A stretch of 64,000 bases of DNA from Sphingomonas rhizophila (lineage in GTDB: Bacteria > Pseudomonadota > Alphaproteobacteria > Sphingomonadales > Sphingomonadaceae): positions 2,493,484 to 2,557,483 of the forward strand of contig NZ_CP060717.1 in the NCBI RefSeq assembly GCF_014396585.1. The letters are read 5' to 3'. The notes beneath the pieces were generated by a model. The model had not been told where the DNA came from. It saw only the letters and a program-made list of their open reading frames with translations, and made no database searches. The position numbers and the translations under genes were made by a program. Within the stretch, counting starts at the first letter, position 1; each line of letters starts with the position of its first letter. Of this stretch, positions 33,478-42,635 are shown in pieces.

Positions 33478-34475
33478 GTGACCGATACAATCACCATCCC
33501 GCGCCCCGACGACTGGCACGTTCACTTGCGCGATGGCGACATGCTTCGGGCCGTCGGGCCGTTCACCGCGCGCCAGTTCGGCAGGGCCATCATCATGCCC
33601 AACCTCGTCCCGCCGGTGACGACGGTCGAGGCGGCATCGGCCTATCGCCAGCGAATCGTCGCGGCTGCGGGTCCGGACTTCACGCCGCTGATGACCGCCT
33701 ACCTCACCAATGACATTGCGCCGTCCGAGATTGAGCGCGGTCATGCCGAGGGCGTGTGGGTCGCGGCCAAGCTCTATCCCGCAGGCGCCACCACCAACAG
33801 CGCCAGCGGCGTCACCGACGTGGCCAACATCCGCGCCGTGCTCGAGACAATGCAGCGCATCGGCATGCCGCTGTGCGTCCATGGCGAGGTCACCGATCCC
33901 GATGTTGACGTCTTCGACCGTGAGGCCGTGTTCATCGACCGCGTTCTGGCCAACGTGGTCCGCGACTTCCCGGCGCTGAAGATCGTGTTCGAACATGTGA
34001 CGACCCGCGACGCGGTGCAGTTCGTCGACGCCGCGCCCGCAACCATTGCCGCCACCGTTACGCCTCAACATATGCTCCTCAATCGCAACGCGTTGTTCCA
34101 GGGCGGGCTGCGTCCGCATGCCTATTGCCTGCCGGTGGTGAAGAGGGAGGAGCATCGGCTGGCCGTACGAAACGCCGCGACCAGTGGCTCAAGCAAATTT
34201 TTCCTCGGGACCGACAGTGCGCCGCACAGCGTCGGGCCAAGGAAAACGCCTGCGGATGCGCCGGGATTTTCAACGCCCCCTTCGCGTTGGAGACCTATGC
34301 GGCCATGTTCGTTGAAGACGATGCGCTCCAGCATTTCGAGGCCTTTGCCAGCCGGAACGGCGCGTTATTTTACGGCCTTTCGGTCAGTGACGAGACGGTA
34401 ACGCTCGTCCGCCGCGAAACCACCGTCCCCGATCGGGTTGCCGGCCTCGTCCCGTTCCTCGCGGCCAGACGCTGA
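33478..34475 (+). CDS. pyrC: Dihydroorotase PyrC, E. coli type (frameshifted in this sequence)
   Basis: Third step of pyrimidine synthesis. The zinc site [13 protein letters not shown], the [10 protein letters not shown] segment with the carbamylated Lys, VHGEVT and FLGTDSAPH are present. After SAPHSVG (about 34235-34239) the frame is lost; adding one base restores [20 protein letters not shown] and the normal ending VPFLAARR. The start is GTG 33478 with AAGGAG 7 bases upstream. Because this gene is normally essential for prototrophy, a sequence error is more likely than decay. Confidence 0.9.
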
Positions 34476-34488
34476 CCTGGTCGCTGGC

Positions 34489-35256
34489 CTAGTCGCAGCC
34501 GTCGCTCGCGCCGCTCCCGGTTTCGCCGATGATATCGTCGAAGAAATTCTCGACCGTCCGATAGCAGGCGCAGCTCCGACGCAGCAGTCCTTCGCGGCTC
34601 TCGATTTCGATCGCTCCGCGTCGGGTCGCGATCAAACCCTCTTCCTGGAGTTCGCGAGCCACGGCGTTGATCGTCGTGCGCTGCACGCCCAGCAGGCGCG
34701 CCATCTCCTCCTGGGTAAGGCGCAGCCGGTCGCCGGCTCGATCCTGTGCGGTGAGCAGCCACCGCGCCGCCCGCTCCTCGATCGAATGAAAGGCGTTGCA
34801 GGCGACCGTCTGCATGATCTGGGCGAGGAGATAGTCCGAATAGCGGCAGAAGATATTGCGAAGCAGGCCGGACGTCGCCTTGCTCTCTTCCAGGAACGAC
34901 ATCGGCAGCGACAGGAAGCGTCCGCCCATCAGCACCACCACCTTGGCGAAGGCGGGAGAATGCCCGCAACTGACGATCCCGCCGATAGCGCCCTCGCGGC
35001 CGATCGACGCGACTTCGATGCTTCGGCCATTGTCGATGTCCGCCAACATCGAAATCATTGCCGATCCCAGGGGGAAGAGCGAACGGCTGACCTCTTCGCC
35101 GACGTCATGGACGGCGTCGCCATCCTCGAGATGGATGATCGTCGCTTGCCCGATGAGCGACTCGCGGAGCGGCTCCGGAAAGGTCTTGAGCAACCGATTC
35201 TCGTCGAAATCGGCAAGCTGGGCGGGGGCCTGCCCCGGCCGGAATTCTATGGCCAC
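34489..35256 (-). CDS. Crp/Fnr-family transcriptional regulator
   Basis: A 255-residue regulator: an N-terminal cyclic-nucleotide-binding-like barrel and a C-terminal winged helix with RLTQEEMARLLGVQRTTIN as the helix-turn-helix. It lacks the N-terminal cysteine cluster of Fnr and the cAMP-binding residues are not obvious, so the signal is unknown. It ends in a Cys-containing tail (SCACYRTV). I chose GTG 35256, which has GGGAGG five bases upstream; the in-frame extension further up is not conserved-looking. Confidence 0.85.
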   Translation of the reverse strand: MAIEFRPGQAPAQLADFDENRLLKTFPEPLRESLIGQATIIHLEDGDAVHDVGEEVSRSLFPLGSAMISMLADIDNGRSIEVASIGREGAIGGIVSCGHSPAFAKVVVLMGGRFLSLPMSFLEESKATSGLLRNIFCRYSDYLLAQIMQTVACNAFHSIEERAARWLLTAQDRAGDRLRLTQEEMARLLGVQRTTINAVARELQEEGLIATRRGAIEIESREGLLRRSCACYRTVENFFDDIIGETGSGASDGCD

Positions 35257-35399
35257 GCTTACCTCCCGTCCCACCGGGGTTCCGTCAATCGGCCCCCCGG
35301 CATTCGCTATCGTTACGCACGCGGACGAATTGCGTTCCCGCATTTTACGATGTTGAACCGGGCGGGGGGCTTCGCTAAGGCGCTCGGCACGCCGCAGCC

Positions 35400-35489
35400 G
35401 GAGACGTGGGTGAGTGGCTGAAACCAACGCTTTGCTAAAGCGTCATACGGGAAACTGTATCGAGGGTTCGAATCCCTCCGTCTCCGCCA
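35400..35489 (+). tRNA. tRNA-Ser (GCU)
   Basis: A 90-base class II tRNA with encoded CCA. Acceptor GGAGACG pairs with CGTCTCC; the anticodon stem ACGCT/AGCGT encloses loop TTGCTAA with anticodon GCT at 35434-35436; a long variable arm follows; the T loop is GGTTCGAATCC. Reads AGC and AGU serine codons. No integrase or duplicated 3' end lies beside it. Confidence 0.97.
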
Positions 35490-35525
35490 GGCCTGGCTTC
35501 AGTTCCGATCCCCTCTCACCGCCCG

Positions 35526-36167
35526 TCAGAACGACGATCGCGTAAGTCGCCGATGGAGATCGGTATCGGTCAGGCGATTGACGGCCACCTCCGCGTTCGG
35601 CGCAGCGAGGATTTCCGCGATTTGGCGGAGCAAGATGATCGATTGGTCGAAATAGGGCAGCTTCGTCGAATGCCTGGCAATGATCTGCGGTTCGCCGGCC
35701 ACGCACTCCCGCAGGCTTTCGATCATGCGCCCGACATAATCGAGTTCGCCTGCCAGCCGCGCGGGAAGGTTCGGCGCCTCCGTTTGCGCCATCGCATTCG
35801 TCCCCGAAGACTTCAGATCGCGCCGGATTTCGGCGATCGCCCGGTCGACATCCTCCTGCGTTCTTGCCGTTTCACGGCCGGGTAACCAGACCATCAGGTC
35901 GATGGCGCGGTCGAAGCGGATGCCGAATCGGTTCCGGTCGCGCCAGACGACCTGGCCCGTGACGGTCAGCGCGCCGCGGCTCAAAACGACCGGTCGGCTG
36001 AGTGGCGGCGGTGGCGATGCCTCTACCCGCGCTCCCGCGCGAGACAGGTCACGGATCCGCGCCGAAGTTCGCAGTCCGTCGCAGTCGATGAAGGCTGCAA
36101 GACAAAGCTGCGTACGGTGAATGGCCCGCGTGTCGTCGGCAATCGTTTCCGCGACCTGCGTCGCCAT
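35526..36167 (-). CDS. PilZ-domain protein
   Basis: A 213-residue protein. The N-terminal half has the PilZ features: a basic stretch before RIRDLSRAGARVE (D-x-S-x-x-G) and GIRFDRAIDLMV. This suggests cyclic-di-GMP binding. The C-terminal half is helical with no recognised domain. A GGDEF-EAL protein in the same window could supply the ligand, but nothing links them directly. Confidence 0.82.
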   Translation of the reverse strand: MATQVAETIADDTRAIHRTQLCLAAFIDCDGLRTSARIRDLSRAGARVEASPPPPLSRPVVLSRGALTVTGQVVWRDRNRFGIRFDRAIDLMVWLPGRETARTQEDVDRAIAEIRRDLKSSGTNAMAQTEAPNLPARLAGELDYVGRMIESLRECVAGEPQIIARHSTKLPYFDQSIILLRQIAEILAAPNAEVAVNRLTDTDLHRRLTRSSF

Positions 36168-36246
36168 TCGGTGATCCTTTCGATCGAACGGATAGCGGCT
36201 GTCTTTTAACCCGCACCTTCGGCTTCATCCGAAATGGATCAGTTGG

Positions 36247-38528
36247 TCAGACCTTGAGGTCGGCGGCTCTCATTTCCGCTTCCCGAGCGATCAGCCGGGC
36301 AAGCTGGGCCATGCCGTTCAGATACTGTGGTGGCACCCATTGGGCGCGATAGTCCTGCGCCGCGGCGGCGCGAAGGGTCCAGTGGGGATCGATCAGGTGC
36401 GGGCGCCCGAGCGCGACAAGGTCGGCGCGGCCGGCGGCGAGGATTCCGTTCGCCTGATCGTGATCGGTGATGTTGCCGACCGCCATCGTCGCGAGTCCCG
36501 CGACGTTGCGAATCCGATCGGAATAAGGCGTCTGGAACATCCGCCCGTAGACCGGTTTTGCGTCCGCCCAGGTCTGCCCGGCGCTGACGTCGATGAGGTC
36601 CGCGCCGGCGGCGGAAAAGGCGCGCGCGATCTCGACGGACTCCGCCCCATCGACGCCTCGGTCGGCCCAGTCTGTAGCGGAGATCCTCACCGACATCGGC
36701 CGGTCATCGGGCCAAGCTGCGCGCATCGCCGCGAAGATTTCGAGGGGATAGCGAAGGCGATTTTCGAGGGTGCCGCCGTAATCGTCGGTGCGGCGGTTGG
36801 TCAGCGGCGTGATGAAGCTCGACAGCAGATAGCCGTGCGCGGCGTGCAGCTCGATCATGTCGAATCCTGCCTCGACCGCCTTATGCGTTGCGTCGACGAA
36901 CGCCTCGCGCACCCCGTCCATATCCGCTCGGGTCATCGCCCGAGGCACTTGGTTGGAGCTTGTCCATGGCACTGCACTTGCGGCCATCAGTGGCCAGTTA
37001 TTGTCCGGCAGCGGGGCATCGATGGTCTCCCACCCCAGCTGGGTCGATCCTTTGCCGCCGCTGTGACCGAGTTGCAGGCAAATCCTGGCCGGTGAACGCT
37101 GGTGGACGAAGTCGACGATTCGCCGCCACGCCATCACATGGTCGGGGCTGTACATGCCGGTGCAGCCGGGACTGATCCGGCCCTCCGGCGTGACGCACGT
37201 CATCTCGGTGAAGACCAGGCCGGCCCCACCCAGTGCGCGTTCGCCATAGTGCATCAGGTGGAAATCGTTCGGGGTGCCGTCAGCCGCGGAATAGGTCGCC
37301 ATCGGCGAAACGACGATCCGGTTGCGCAGCGTCATCCCGCGCAGGCGGAACGGCGCGAACATCGGCGGCGCGGCATTTCGCTTGCCCGTGGTCCGTTCCC
37401 AGAAACGTTGCTCGACCTCCCCAGCCACTCGGCGTCGCGAAGGCGCAGATTCTCGTGGCTGATCCGCTGCGACCGGGTCAGCAGGGAATACGCAAACTGC
37501 CACGGCTCGAAGGCCAGGTAGCGATCGACGGTCTCGAACCACTCGGTCGAATTGCGCGCGCTGTTCTGGAGCTTCAGCACCTCGAGTTCGCGCTCCGCCT
37601 GATATTCCTCGAGCGACGCGCCGCGTGCCAAGACGTCCGCCAGCTTGATCGCATCTTCCAGCGCCAGCTTGGTGCCAGACCCGATCGAGAAATGCGCGGT
37701 ATGTGCCGCGTCGCCCAGCAGGATCAGCTTGCCGTCATGCCAGCGCTTGCAGTGGATTCGGCGGAAATTGAGCCACGCCGCCGAACCGATGAGGTGGGCC
37801 GCATTGGACAGCAGCGGCGAGCCGTCGAGATAGTTCGCGAAGATGCGCTCGCAGGCCGCAATCGTTTCCGACTGGTCCATCGTTGCAAAGCCGAGCTTGT
37901 CCCAGGTTTCCGGCGCGCATTCGACGATGAACGTCGAACAGTCCGGCGCGAAGCGATAGGCGTGTGCCCAGATCCAGCCTGCCCCGGTCTTTTCGAAGGC
38001 GAAGGTAAAGGCATCGAACGCCTTAGGCGTGCCCAGCCAGATGAACTTGTTGCTGCGCGTGTCGATATCGACCCCGAACGCCCCCGACCGGCTCTCACGG
38101 AAACGGCTGTTGATCCCGTCGGCGGCAACGACGAGGTCATAATCGTGCCAGTCGTCGAGGTCGGTCGATGCCTCGCGTTGAAAATGGAGCCGCACGCCCA
38201 GCGTCCGGGCCCGGTCGCCGAGAATCTGCAGCAATCGCTTGCGGCCGATGCCGATGAAGCCGTGGCCTGACGAGCGCGTGCATTCGCCGCCGAAATGCAC
38301 TTCGATATCGTCCCAGTGCGCGAACTCGTCGGCGATGACCTGGCCGGAAACCGGGTCATTCGCCATCAACCGCTCGACCGTCTGGTCGGAAAAGACGACG
38401 CCCCAGCCGAAGGTCTCGCCTTCCGCGTTGCGTTCAAAGAGGTCAATCGTCGCTTCCGGCCGCCGCAGTTTCAACGAAATGGCGAAGTAGAGTCCGGCCG
38501 GCCCACCGCCGACAACCGCGATCTTCAT
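36247..38528 (-). CDS. Fused aryl-CoA hydroxylase / flavin reductase (salicylyl-CoA 5-hydroxylase or 2-aminobenzoyl-CoA monooxygenase type; frameshifted)
   Basis: The N-terminal half is an FAD monooxygenase ([10 protein letters not shown] dinucleotide motif at the start, [20 protein letters not shown] later). The C-terminal half is an old-yellow-enzyme-type NADH:flavin oxidoreductase ([17 protein letters not shown], then [13 protein letters not shown]). This fusion is known in salicylyl-CoA 5-hydroxylase and 2-aminobenzoyl-CoA monooxygenase/reductase. One missing base at 37419-37422 (a CCCC run) splits it; restoring it joins RDAEWLG to EVEQRFW and gives about 760 residues. The ATG at 38528 overlaps the stop of the upstream hydrolase gene. 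Substrate not decided; no CoA ligase is adjacent. Confidence 0.82.
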
Positions 38529-39316
38529 GGGCGAGGCTCGTTCATCGCAAGGAACAGGTCGACAGCCATGTTGAATGCGGCCGGCTGTTCGATGTTGGCG
38601 AGATGCCCCGCGCCATCGACGCTGGCGAGGCGGGCGCCGGGGATCAGCCGGGCAAGTTCTGACGAGAGAGCGGGCGGCGTGATCGTGTCCTCGGTACCGA
38701 ACAGGACCAGCGCCGGCGCGTTGACGGCGGCGGCACGATCGCGCTGGTCGGCCAGCCACACCGCCGCTGCGCCCAGCCGGTAGGCTTCGGGATCGATCGT
38801 CGCCATCGTGTCGATGACCTCGGCCTTCAGCGCCTCGCTCGCCGCGCTGCCGAGCAGCAGCGGCGCGCGCGCCTCGGCGAGGTCGCGCATCGCCATGGCC
38901 CGGCTCGCGGCAACCGACCGGTCATGGATCGCCTGCCCATCCGGATGAACGGCGAAGCTGTCGGCGAGTATCAGCGACGCGACGCGATCGGGCTCGAGAT
39001 GTGCGATCGCAATGGCAATGACGCCTCCGAGGGACAGGCCGCAGATATGCGCCCGTTCGATACCCAGGGCATCCATCGCCTGAAGTATCGCGCGAGCGAA
39101 CTCATCGCGATCGGCGCCATGGCGGGGCGCGCTCTCGCCATAGCCGGGATAGTCGAAGGCAATCGCCCGGCGCTTCTTGCCGAAGTGGACCAGTTGCGGC
39201 CGCCACACGGCCTTGGTCGATCCGACGCCGTGCAGGAAGATGATCGGGAGGGCGTCATGCTCGCGTCCGACCTCTTCGGCACCGATCGCCCCGCCGTCCA
39301 ATTCGATCACTGCCAT
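38525..39316 (-). CDS. Alpha/beta hydrolase
   Basis: A 263-residue hydrolase. Oxyanion segment FLHGVGST, nucleophile Ser in GLSLGG, Asp in LFGTEDTITP and His in GAGHLAN form the triad. The style resembles 3-oxoadipate enol-lactonase (PcaD) and aryl-ring-cleavage hydrolases, consistent with its coupling by ATGA overlap to the aryl-CoA hydroxylase gene. ATG 39316 (MAVIEL) is preferred; ATGs at 39325 and 39328 are also in frame. Confidence 0.85.
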   Translation of the reverse strand: MAVIELDGGAIGAEEVGREHDALPIIFLHGVGSTKAVWRPQLVHFGKKRRAIAFDYPGYGESAPRHGADRDEFARAILQAMDALGIERAHICGLSLGGVIAIAIAHLEPDRVASLILADSFAVHPDGQAIHDRSVAASRAMAMRDLAEARAPLLLGSAASEALKAEVIDTMATIDPEAYRLGAAAVWLADQRDRAAAVNAPALVLFGTEDTITPPALSSELARLIPGARLASVDGAGHLANIEQPAAFNMAVDLFLAMNEPRP

Positions 39317-39381
39317 GGCGCGCATCATGGCGGCGGTGCGCGACTTTGCAACCTCGGGTCACGGCGATAGGGTCCGCGCCG

Positions 39382-39899
39382 ATGACGAGCATGACGGTCA
39401 ATGGCGAACCGGTCCGCTACCGGCTGGATCCGGACACCCCGCTGCTATGGGCGCTGCGCGACGCGTCCAACCTGACGGGCACTAAATATGGCTGCGACAG
39501 CGGCGATTGCGGCGCGTGCACGGTTCATGTCGATGGACGCGCCTTGCGCGCCTGTTCGGTCGCCATCGGCACGCTGGAAGGCGCGGCGGTCACCACCATC
39601 GAAGGCTTGTCGGCCCGCGGGATCACCCGCTGCAGCGCGCCTGGGCGGCCGAACAGGTCACGCAATGCGGGTCGTGCGATCCGGGGTTCATCATGGCGTT
39701 GTCGGCGCTGCTCCGCGCCAACCCGCGGCCGTCGACCGACGATCTCAACGCACTCCCCAACCTCTGCCGCTGCGGCGCCGGTCCGCGCATCTTAAAAGCG
39801 GTCGCCAAATCGAGCGCGAGCGCGCCGTCGTCACCCTCCAAGACCGCATCCCTGGCGACTAATCCGGGACAACAAAATGTTCAGCCACCGGTAAGGTGA
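39382..39899 (+). CDS. 2Fe-2S subunit of a molybdenum hydroxylase (frameshifted; no partner subunits)
   Basis: Small subunit of the xanthine-dehydrogenase/isoquinoline-oxidoreductase type. The first 2Fe-2S site (KYGCDSGDCGACTV) and the second (QCGSCDPGF and LCRCGAGPRI) are both present. The frame is lost at 39619-39621: adding one G joins GLSARG to DHPLQRAWAAEQ. The C-terminal tail after the last cluster is unusually long and low in complexity. The molybdopterin-binding large subunit normally encoded next to it is missing; the next gene is unrelated. Confidence 0.78.
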
Positions 39900-39949
39900 C
39901 GAATCGGAATATGACGGCAATGAAACATGTTTGCCGTTTGGAGTCGCCC

Positions 39950-40774
39950 ATGCGTACCTTGATCGTCGCCTCGTTGCTCGCCTCGATCGCGCTTCCCGCC
40001 GCCGCGTCCGCCGACGCGGGTCCGTGGAGCCGCGTTCGCCAGCAGCAGTCTTCTGACACTTCTTCTTCCCGCAGTTCCGACGACCGCTCGGCGCAGCGCA
40101 GCTTCCCGCGTGCCCGTGAGGCTCGCGAAGAGCGTCAGCGCGAGGCGCCACAGGTGCGTCGCGATACGGCCCGGGACACCGAGGTTCAGCGCAGCGGAAC
40201 GCCGCGCGGTTTCCTCGCGCGCCGTGATCGCCAGGATGCGGCGCCGACGGCGCCAGTCGTCGAACAGCAGCAGCAGTCGGTTCAGACGCAGCGTAGCTGG
40301 CGGGAACGCAACCGCACGCGGGACACCGCCACGACCGCGTCCACGGGCACGTTCGATCGTCGCTTGCGTGAAGCCCGCCGGGACACGCAGGCCACCCGTC
40401 CGACCAACAACAGTCCGGTGATGAGCCGCGTGTTCCGCGAGACTCGCCGCGACATGACGGTTCGGGACCGGTGGAACAGCGACTGGCGCAATGACCGCCG
40501 CTACGATTGGCGCCGCTATCGCGACTACAATCGGTCGCTGTTCTATCTTGGCAGCTACTACGATCCGTTCGGCTACGGCTACAACCGTTTCCAGATCGGC
40601 TGGTCGCTGTGGCCAAGCTATTACGGCCAGAACTACTGGATCAACGACCCGTGGCAGTATCGCCTTCCGCCCGCATACGGCCCCTACCGCTGGGTCCGTT
40701 ACTGGGACGACGCCCTGCTGGTGAACGTCTACACCGGTGAAGTCGTGGACGTCCTCTACAGCTTCTTCTGGTAA
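39950..40774 (+). CDS. RcnB-like periplasmic protein
   Basis: A 274-residue protein with a signal peptide (SLLASIALPAAASA). A long Arg/Gln/Ser-rich, probably disordered region (about 25-190) is followed by a Tyr/Trp-rich part and a C-terminal RcnB-type motif (GPYRWVRYWDDALLVNVYTGEVV). RcnB affects nickel/cobalt export in E. coli; whether that applies here is unknown. ATG 39950 is chosen for the signal peptide; earlier ATGs give no leader. Confidence 0.78.
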   Translation: MRTLIVASLLASIALPAAASADAGPWSRVRQQQSSDTSSSRSSDDRSAQRSFPRAREAREERQREAPQVRRDTARDTEVQRSGTPRGFLARRDRQDAAPTAPVVEQQQQSVQTQRSWRERNRTRDTATTASTGTFDRRLREARRDTQATRPTNNSPVMSRVFRETRRDMTVRDRWNSDWRNDRRYDWRRYRDYNRSLFYLGSYYDPFGYGYNRFQIGWSLWPSYYGQNYWINDPWQYRLPPAYGPYRWVRYWDDALLVNVYTGEVVDVLYSFFW

Positions 40775-40780
40775 AAAGGT

Positions 40781-41251
40781 TTAGCCCCGTTCGTCCAACC
40801 GGATGAACGGGGCGAACTTTATCTGCCGTTTGACGAAGCTGGTGACGTACCGGCGGACGATCGGTTCCTGGTCCAGCAGTCTTTCGGTCAGCTGGTTGAA
40901 GTCATCCATGTTGCGGCAATCGAACAGCGCGACGATGTCGGCGGCGCCCGTCACCTCATAGGCGAACTGGATCTCGTCGGCGGCGGTCAGCCGCTTGAGG
41001 AGACGTGCCTTTCCTTCCGGGTTGGCGTGTTCGGCCATCTCGATCGTAACCATTGCCCGAAGCCGGTCACTCGCGAGTCTTGCGTCGAGCAAGGCGATGG
41101 TCCGCGCGATCCAGCCGCCGCCGCGCAGCCGCCGCAGCCGCCGGGCAATGGCCGACGGCGACAGGGGGACCGCCTCGGCCAAACGCTCCGCCGTCTGCGA
41201 ATCATCGCGCTGCACCAAGTTCAACAGCTGAAGGTCGAAACGATCGAGCAT
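40781..41251 (-). CDS. Lrp/AsnC-family transcriptional regulator
   Basis: A 156-residue regulator: an N-terminal helix-turn-helix (LAEAVPLSPSAIARRLRRLR) and a C-terminal RAM ligand-binding domain (AYEVTGAADIVALFDC). ATG 41251 gives the typical MLDRFDLQLLNLVQ start. It is divergent from the first S41 peptidase gene. A 17-bp perfect palindrome lies 10 bases upstream of its start, so it probably represses itself and controls the peptidase. The ligand is probably an amino acid or peptide. Confidence 0.9.
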   Translation of the reverse strand: MLDRFDLQLLNLVQRDDSQTAERLAEAVPLSPSAIARRLRRLRGGGWIARTIALLDARLASDRLRAMVTIEMAEHANPEGKARLLKRLTAADEIQFAYEVTGAADIVALFDCRNMDDFNQLTERLLDQEPIVRRYVTSFVKRQIKFAPFIRLDERG

Positions 41252-41260
41252 TCCGCCAGC

Positions 41261-41277
41261 GTGCCAAATTTTGGCAC
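41261..41277. promoter_or_regulatory. Palindromic operator 1 (Lrp / S41 peptidase 1)
   Basis: GTGCCAAATTTTGGCAC is a perfect palindrome about a central T. It starts 10 bases upstream of the lrp start and ends 80 bases before the first S41 peptidase start. A near copy with the same TGCCA-N5-TGGCA core stands at the same distance before the second peptidase gene. Likely target of the adjacent Lrp protein; binding is inferred. Confidence 0.65.
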
Positions 41278-41357
41278 GGCGTCCACTAAAATTGCGCGCA
41301 AGTGGCAACGGCTTCTGTTACTGTATTGTTCACATAATACAGCTGAAGGATGCGAGG

Positions 41358-42443
41358 ATGCTGAAAACGACCCTGATGATCGCCGTCGCCGCGCTCTCCG
41401 CGGTGCCGCTCGCCGCGGCGCCGAAATCCGCCCCGAAGGCCGCCGCGGAAGTGCCGCCCGAGCCGATGCCGTTCATCAAGGCAGATGCCGAAAAGGCCGT
41501 GTCGGACCTGGCGCAGGCGCTAGACGAGGGCTTCGTCTTCCCGGATGCCGGCACGAAATATGCCGCGATGCTTCGCGCCAATCTCGCCGCAGGCCGCTAC
41601 GCCTCTTTCCCCTCGGCCGACGCCTTCGCCAAGCAGGTGACCGCCGACCTGCAGGCGGTGCACAAGGACGGCCACCTTCGCATCCACCCGTTCAAGGCCG
41701 GATCGGAAAAGGGAGGTCGGGGACCGGCGGGCGGAGACGCCAGGAAGAGCGCGGTACTGCGGTCCGGATGGCTTGGCGACGGCGTCGCCTACATCGACTT
41801 TGGCGGCTTCCCTGGCAACGAGGAGACGCTCTCCGATGTTCGCAAGTTCATCGCTGCCCATGGCAATGCGCGGACGCTGATCATCGACGCGCGGCACAAC
41901 GGCGGCGGCGGTCTCGGGGAGATGAATCTCCTGTTCGCGCAGCTTTATGCCCAGCCGACGACGCTGGTGACCATGGACATGCGGCGGGCGGTCGAGGAAA
42001 AGCACGGCACGCCGTTCGGCGATAATGATCCGCTGCTCCGCAAGGTGGATGGACCGGCGACGATCGTCCGGCGCGAACATATCGTCATCCCCGCGGCCAC
42101 CGCGACCGGACTGCGCACGGCCAAGGTCTACCTGCTGACCTCAAAGCGCACCTTCTCGGCGGCCGAGCACCTGTCGATGTCGCTCAAGCGGACAAAGCGC
42201 GCGACCCTTGTCGGCGAAGCCACGGGTGGCGGCGCCCATTTCGGCGGCATGGCCCCGATGGGCACCGGCTATGCCGCCTTTATCCCCGTGGGCCGGACGT
42301 TCGATCCCGACACCGGCCAGAGCTGGGAAGCGGTCGGCGTCGCGCCCGATGTCGCCGTCCCCGCCGACAAGGCCCTGGAAGAGGCGCTCAGGCTCGCCGG
42401 GGTGCCGGCCACGGGCGACAAGGCGCTGGCCGGCTTACACTAG
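41358..42443 (+). CDS. S41-family serine peptidase 1
   Basis: A 361-residue exported protein with signal peptide (MIAVAALSAVPLAAAP). The N-terminal helical domain is followed by the S41 catalytic fold. The probable nucleophile Ser lies in LLTSKRTFSAAEHLS; LIIDARHNGGG and the later GEATGGGAHFGG are typical. No PDZ domain, so it belongs to the IRBP-like branch, not to CtpA. A GAGG site precedes ATG 41358. A CTGTATT/AATACAG inverted repeat lies in the leader at 41321-41342. Confidence 0.87.
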   Translation: MLKTTLMIAVAALSAVPLAAAPKSAPKAAAEVPPEPMPFIKADAEKAVSDLAQALDEGFVFPDAGTKYAAMLRANLAAGRYASFPSADAFAKQVTADLQAVHKDGHLRIHPFKAGSEKGGRGPAGGDARKSAVLRSGWLGDGVAYIDFGGFPGNEETLSDVRKFIAAHGNARTLIIDARHNGGGGLGEMNLLFAQLYAQPTTLVTMDMRRAVEEKHGTPFGDNDPLLRKVDGPATIVRREHIVIPAATATGLRTAKVYLLTSKRTFSAAEHLSMSLKRTKRATLVGEATGGGAHFGGMAPMGTGYAAFIPVGRTFDPDTGQSWEAVGVAPDVAVPADKALEEALRLAGVPATGDKALAGLH

Positions 42444-42540
42444 GCTCGGCGACAGTCGACGGCTGCCCGGGCACATGCGGATCGTCACACACCGCACCGG
42501 CCGGGCAGCTTGAACTGTCATCGCACAGCATCGATCGCCG

Positions 42541-42557
42541 ATGCCAGAATTTGGCAC
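42541..42557. promoter_or_regulatory. Palindromic operator 2 (S41 peptidase 2)
   Basis: ATGCCAGAATTTGGCAC matches operator 1 at 14 of 17 positions, with the TGCCA-N5-TGGCA core intact. It ends 78 bases before the second peptidase start, almost the same distance as operator 1 from the first gene. The surrounding 192-base gap has no other gene. Confidence 0.6.
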
Positions 42558-42635
42558 TACGCGCACGCAAATGGCGCGCAATCGTCGCGGTCAACGGGGT
42601 AGTGCATCCTCGCATTCTTGCTGGAGTAGGATCCA

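Noticed and set aside
35400..35489. tRNA-Ser as an integration site for a mobile element
   Set aside because: No integrase, no repeated tRNA 3' end and ordinary genes on both sides.
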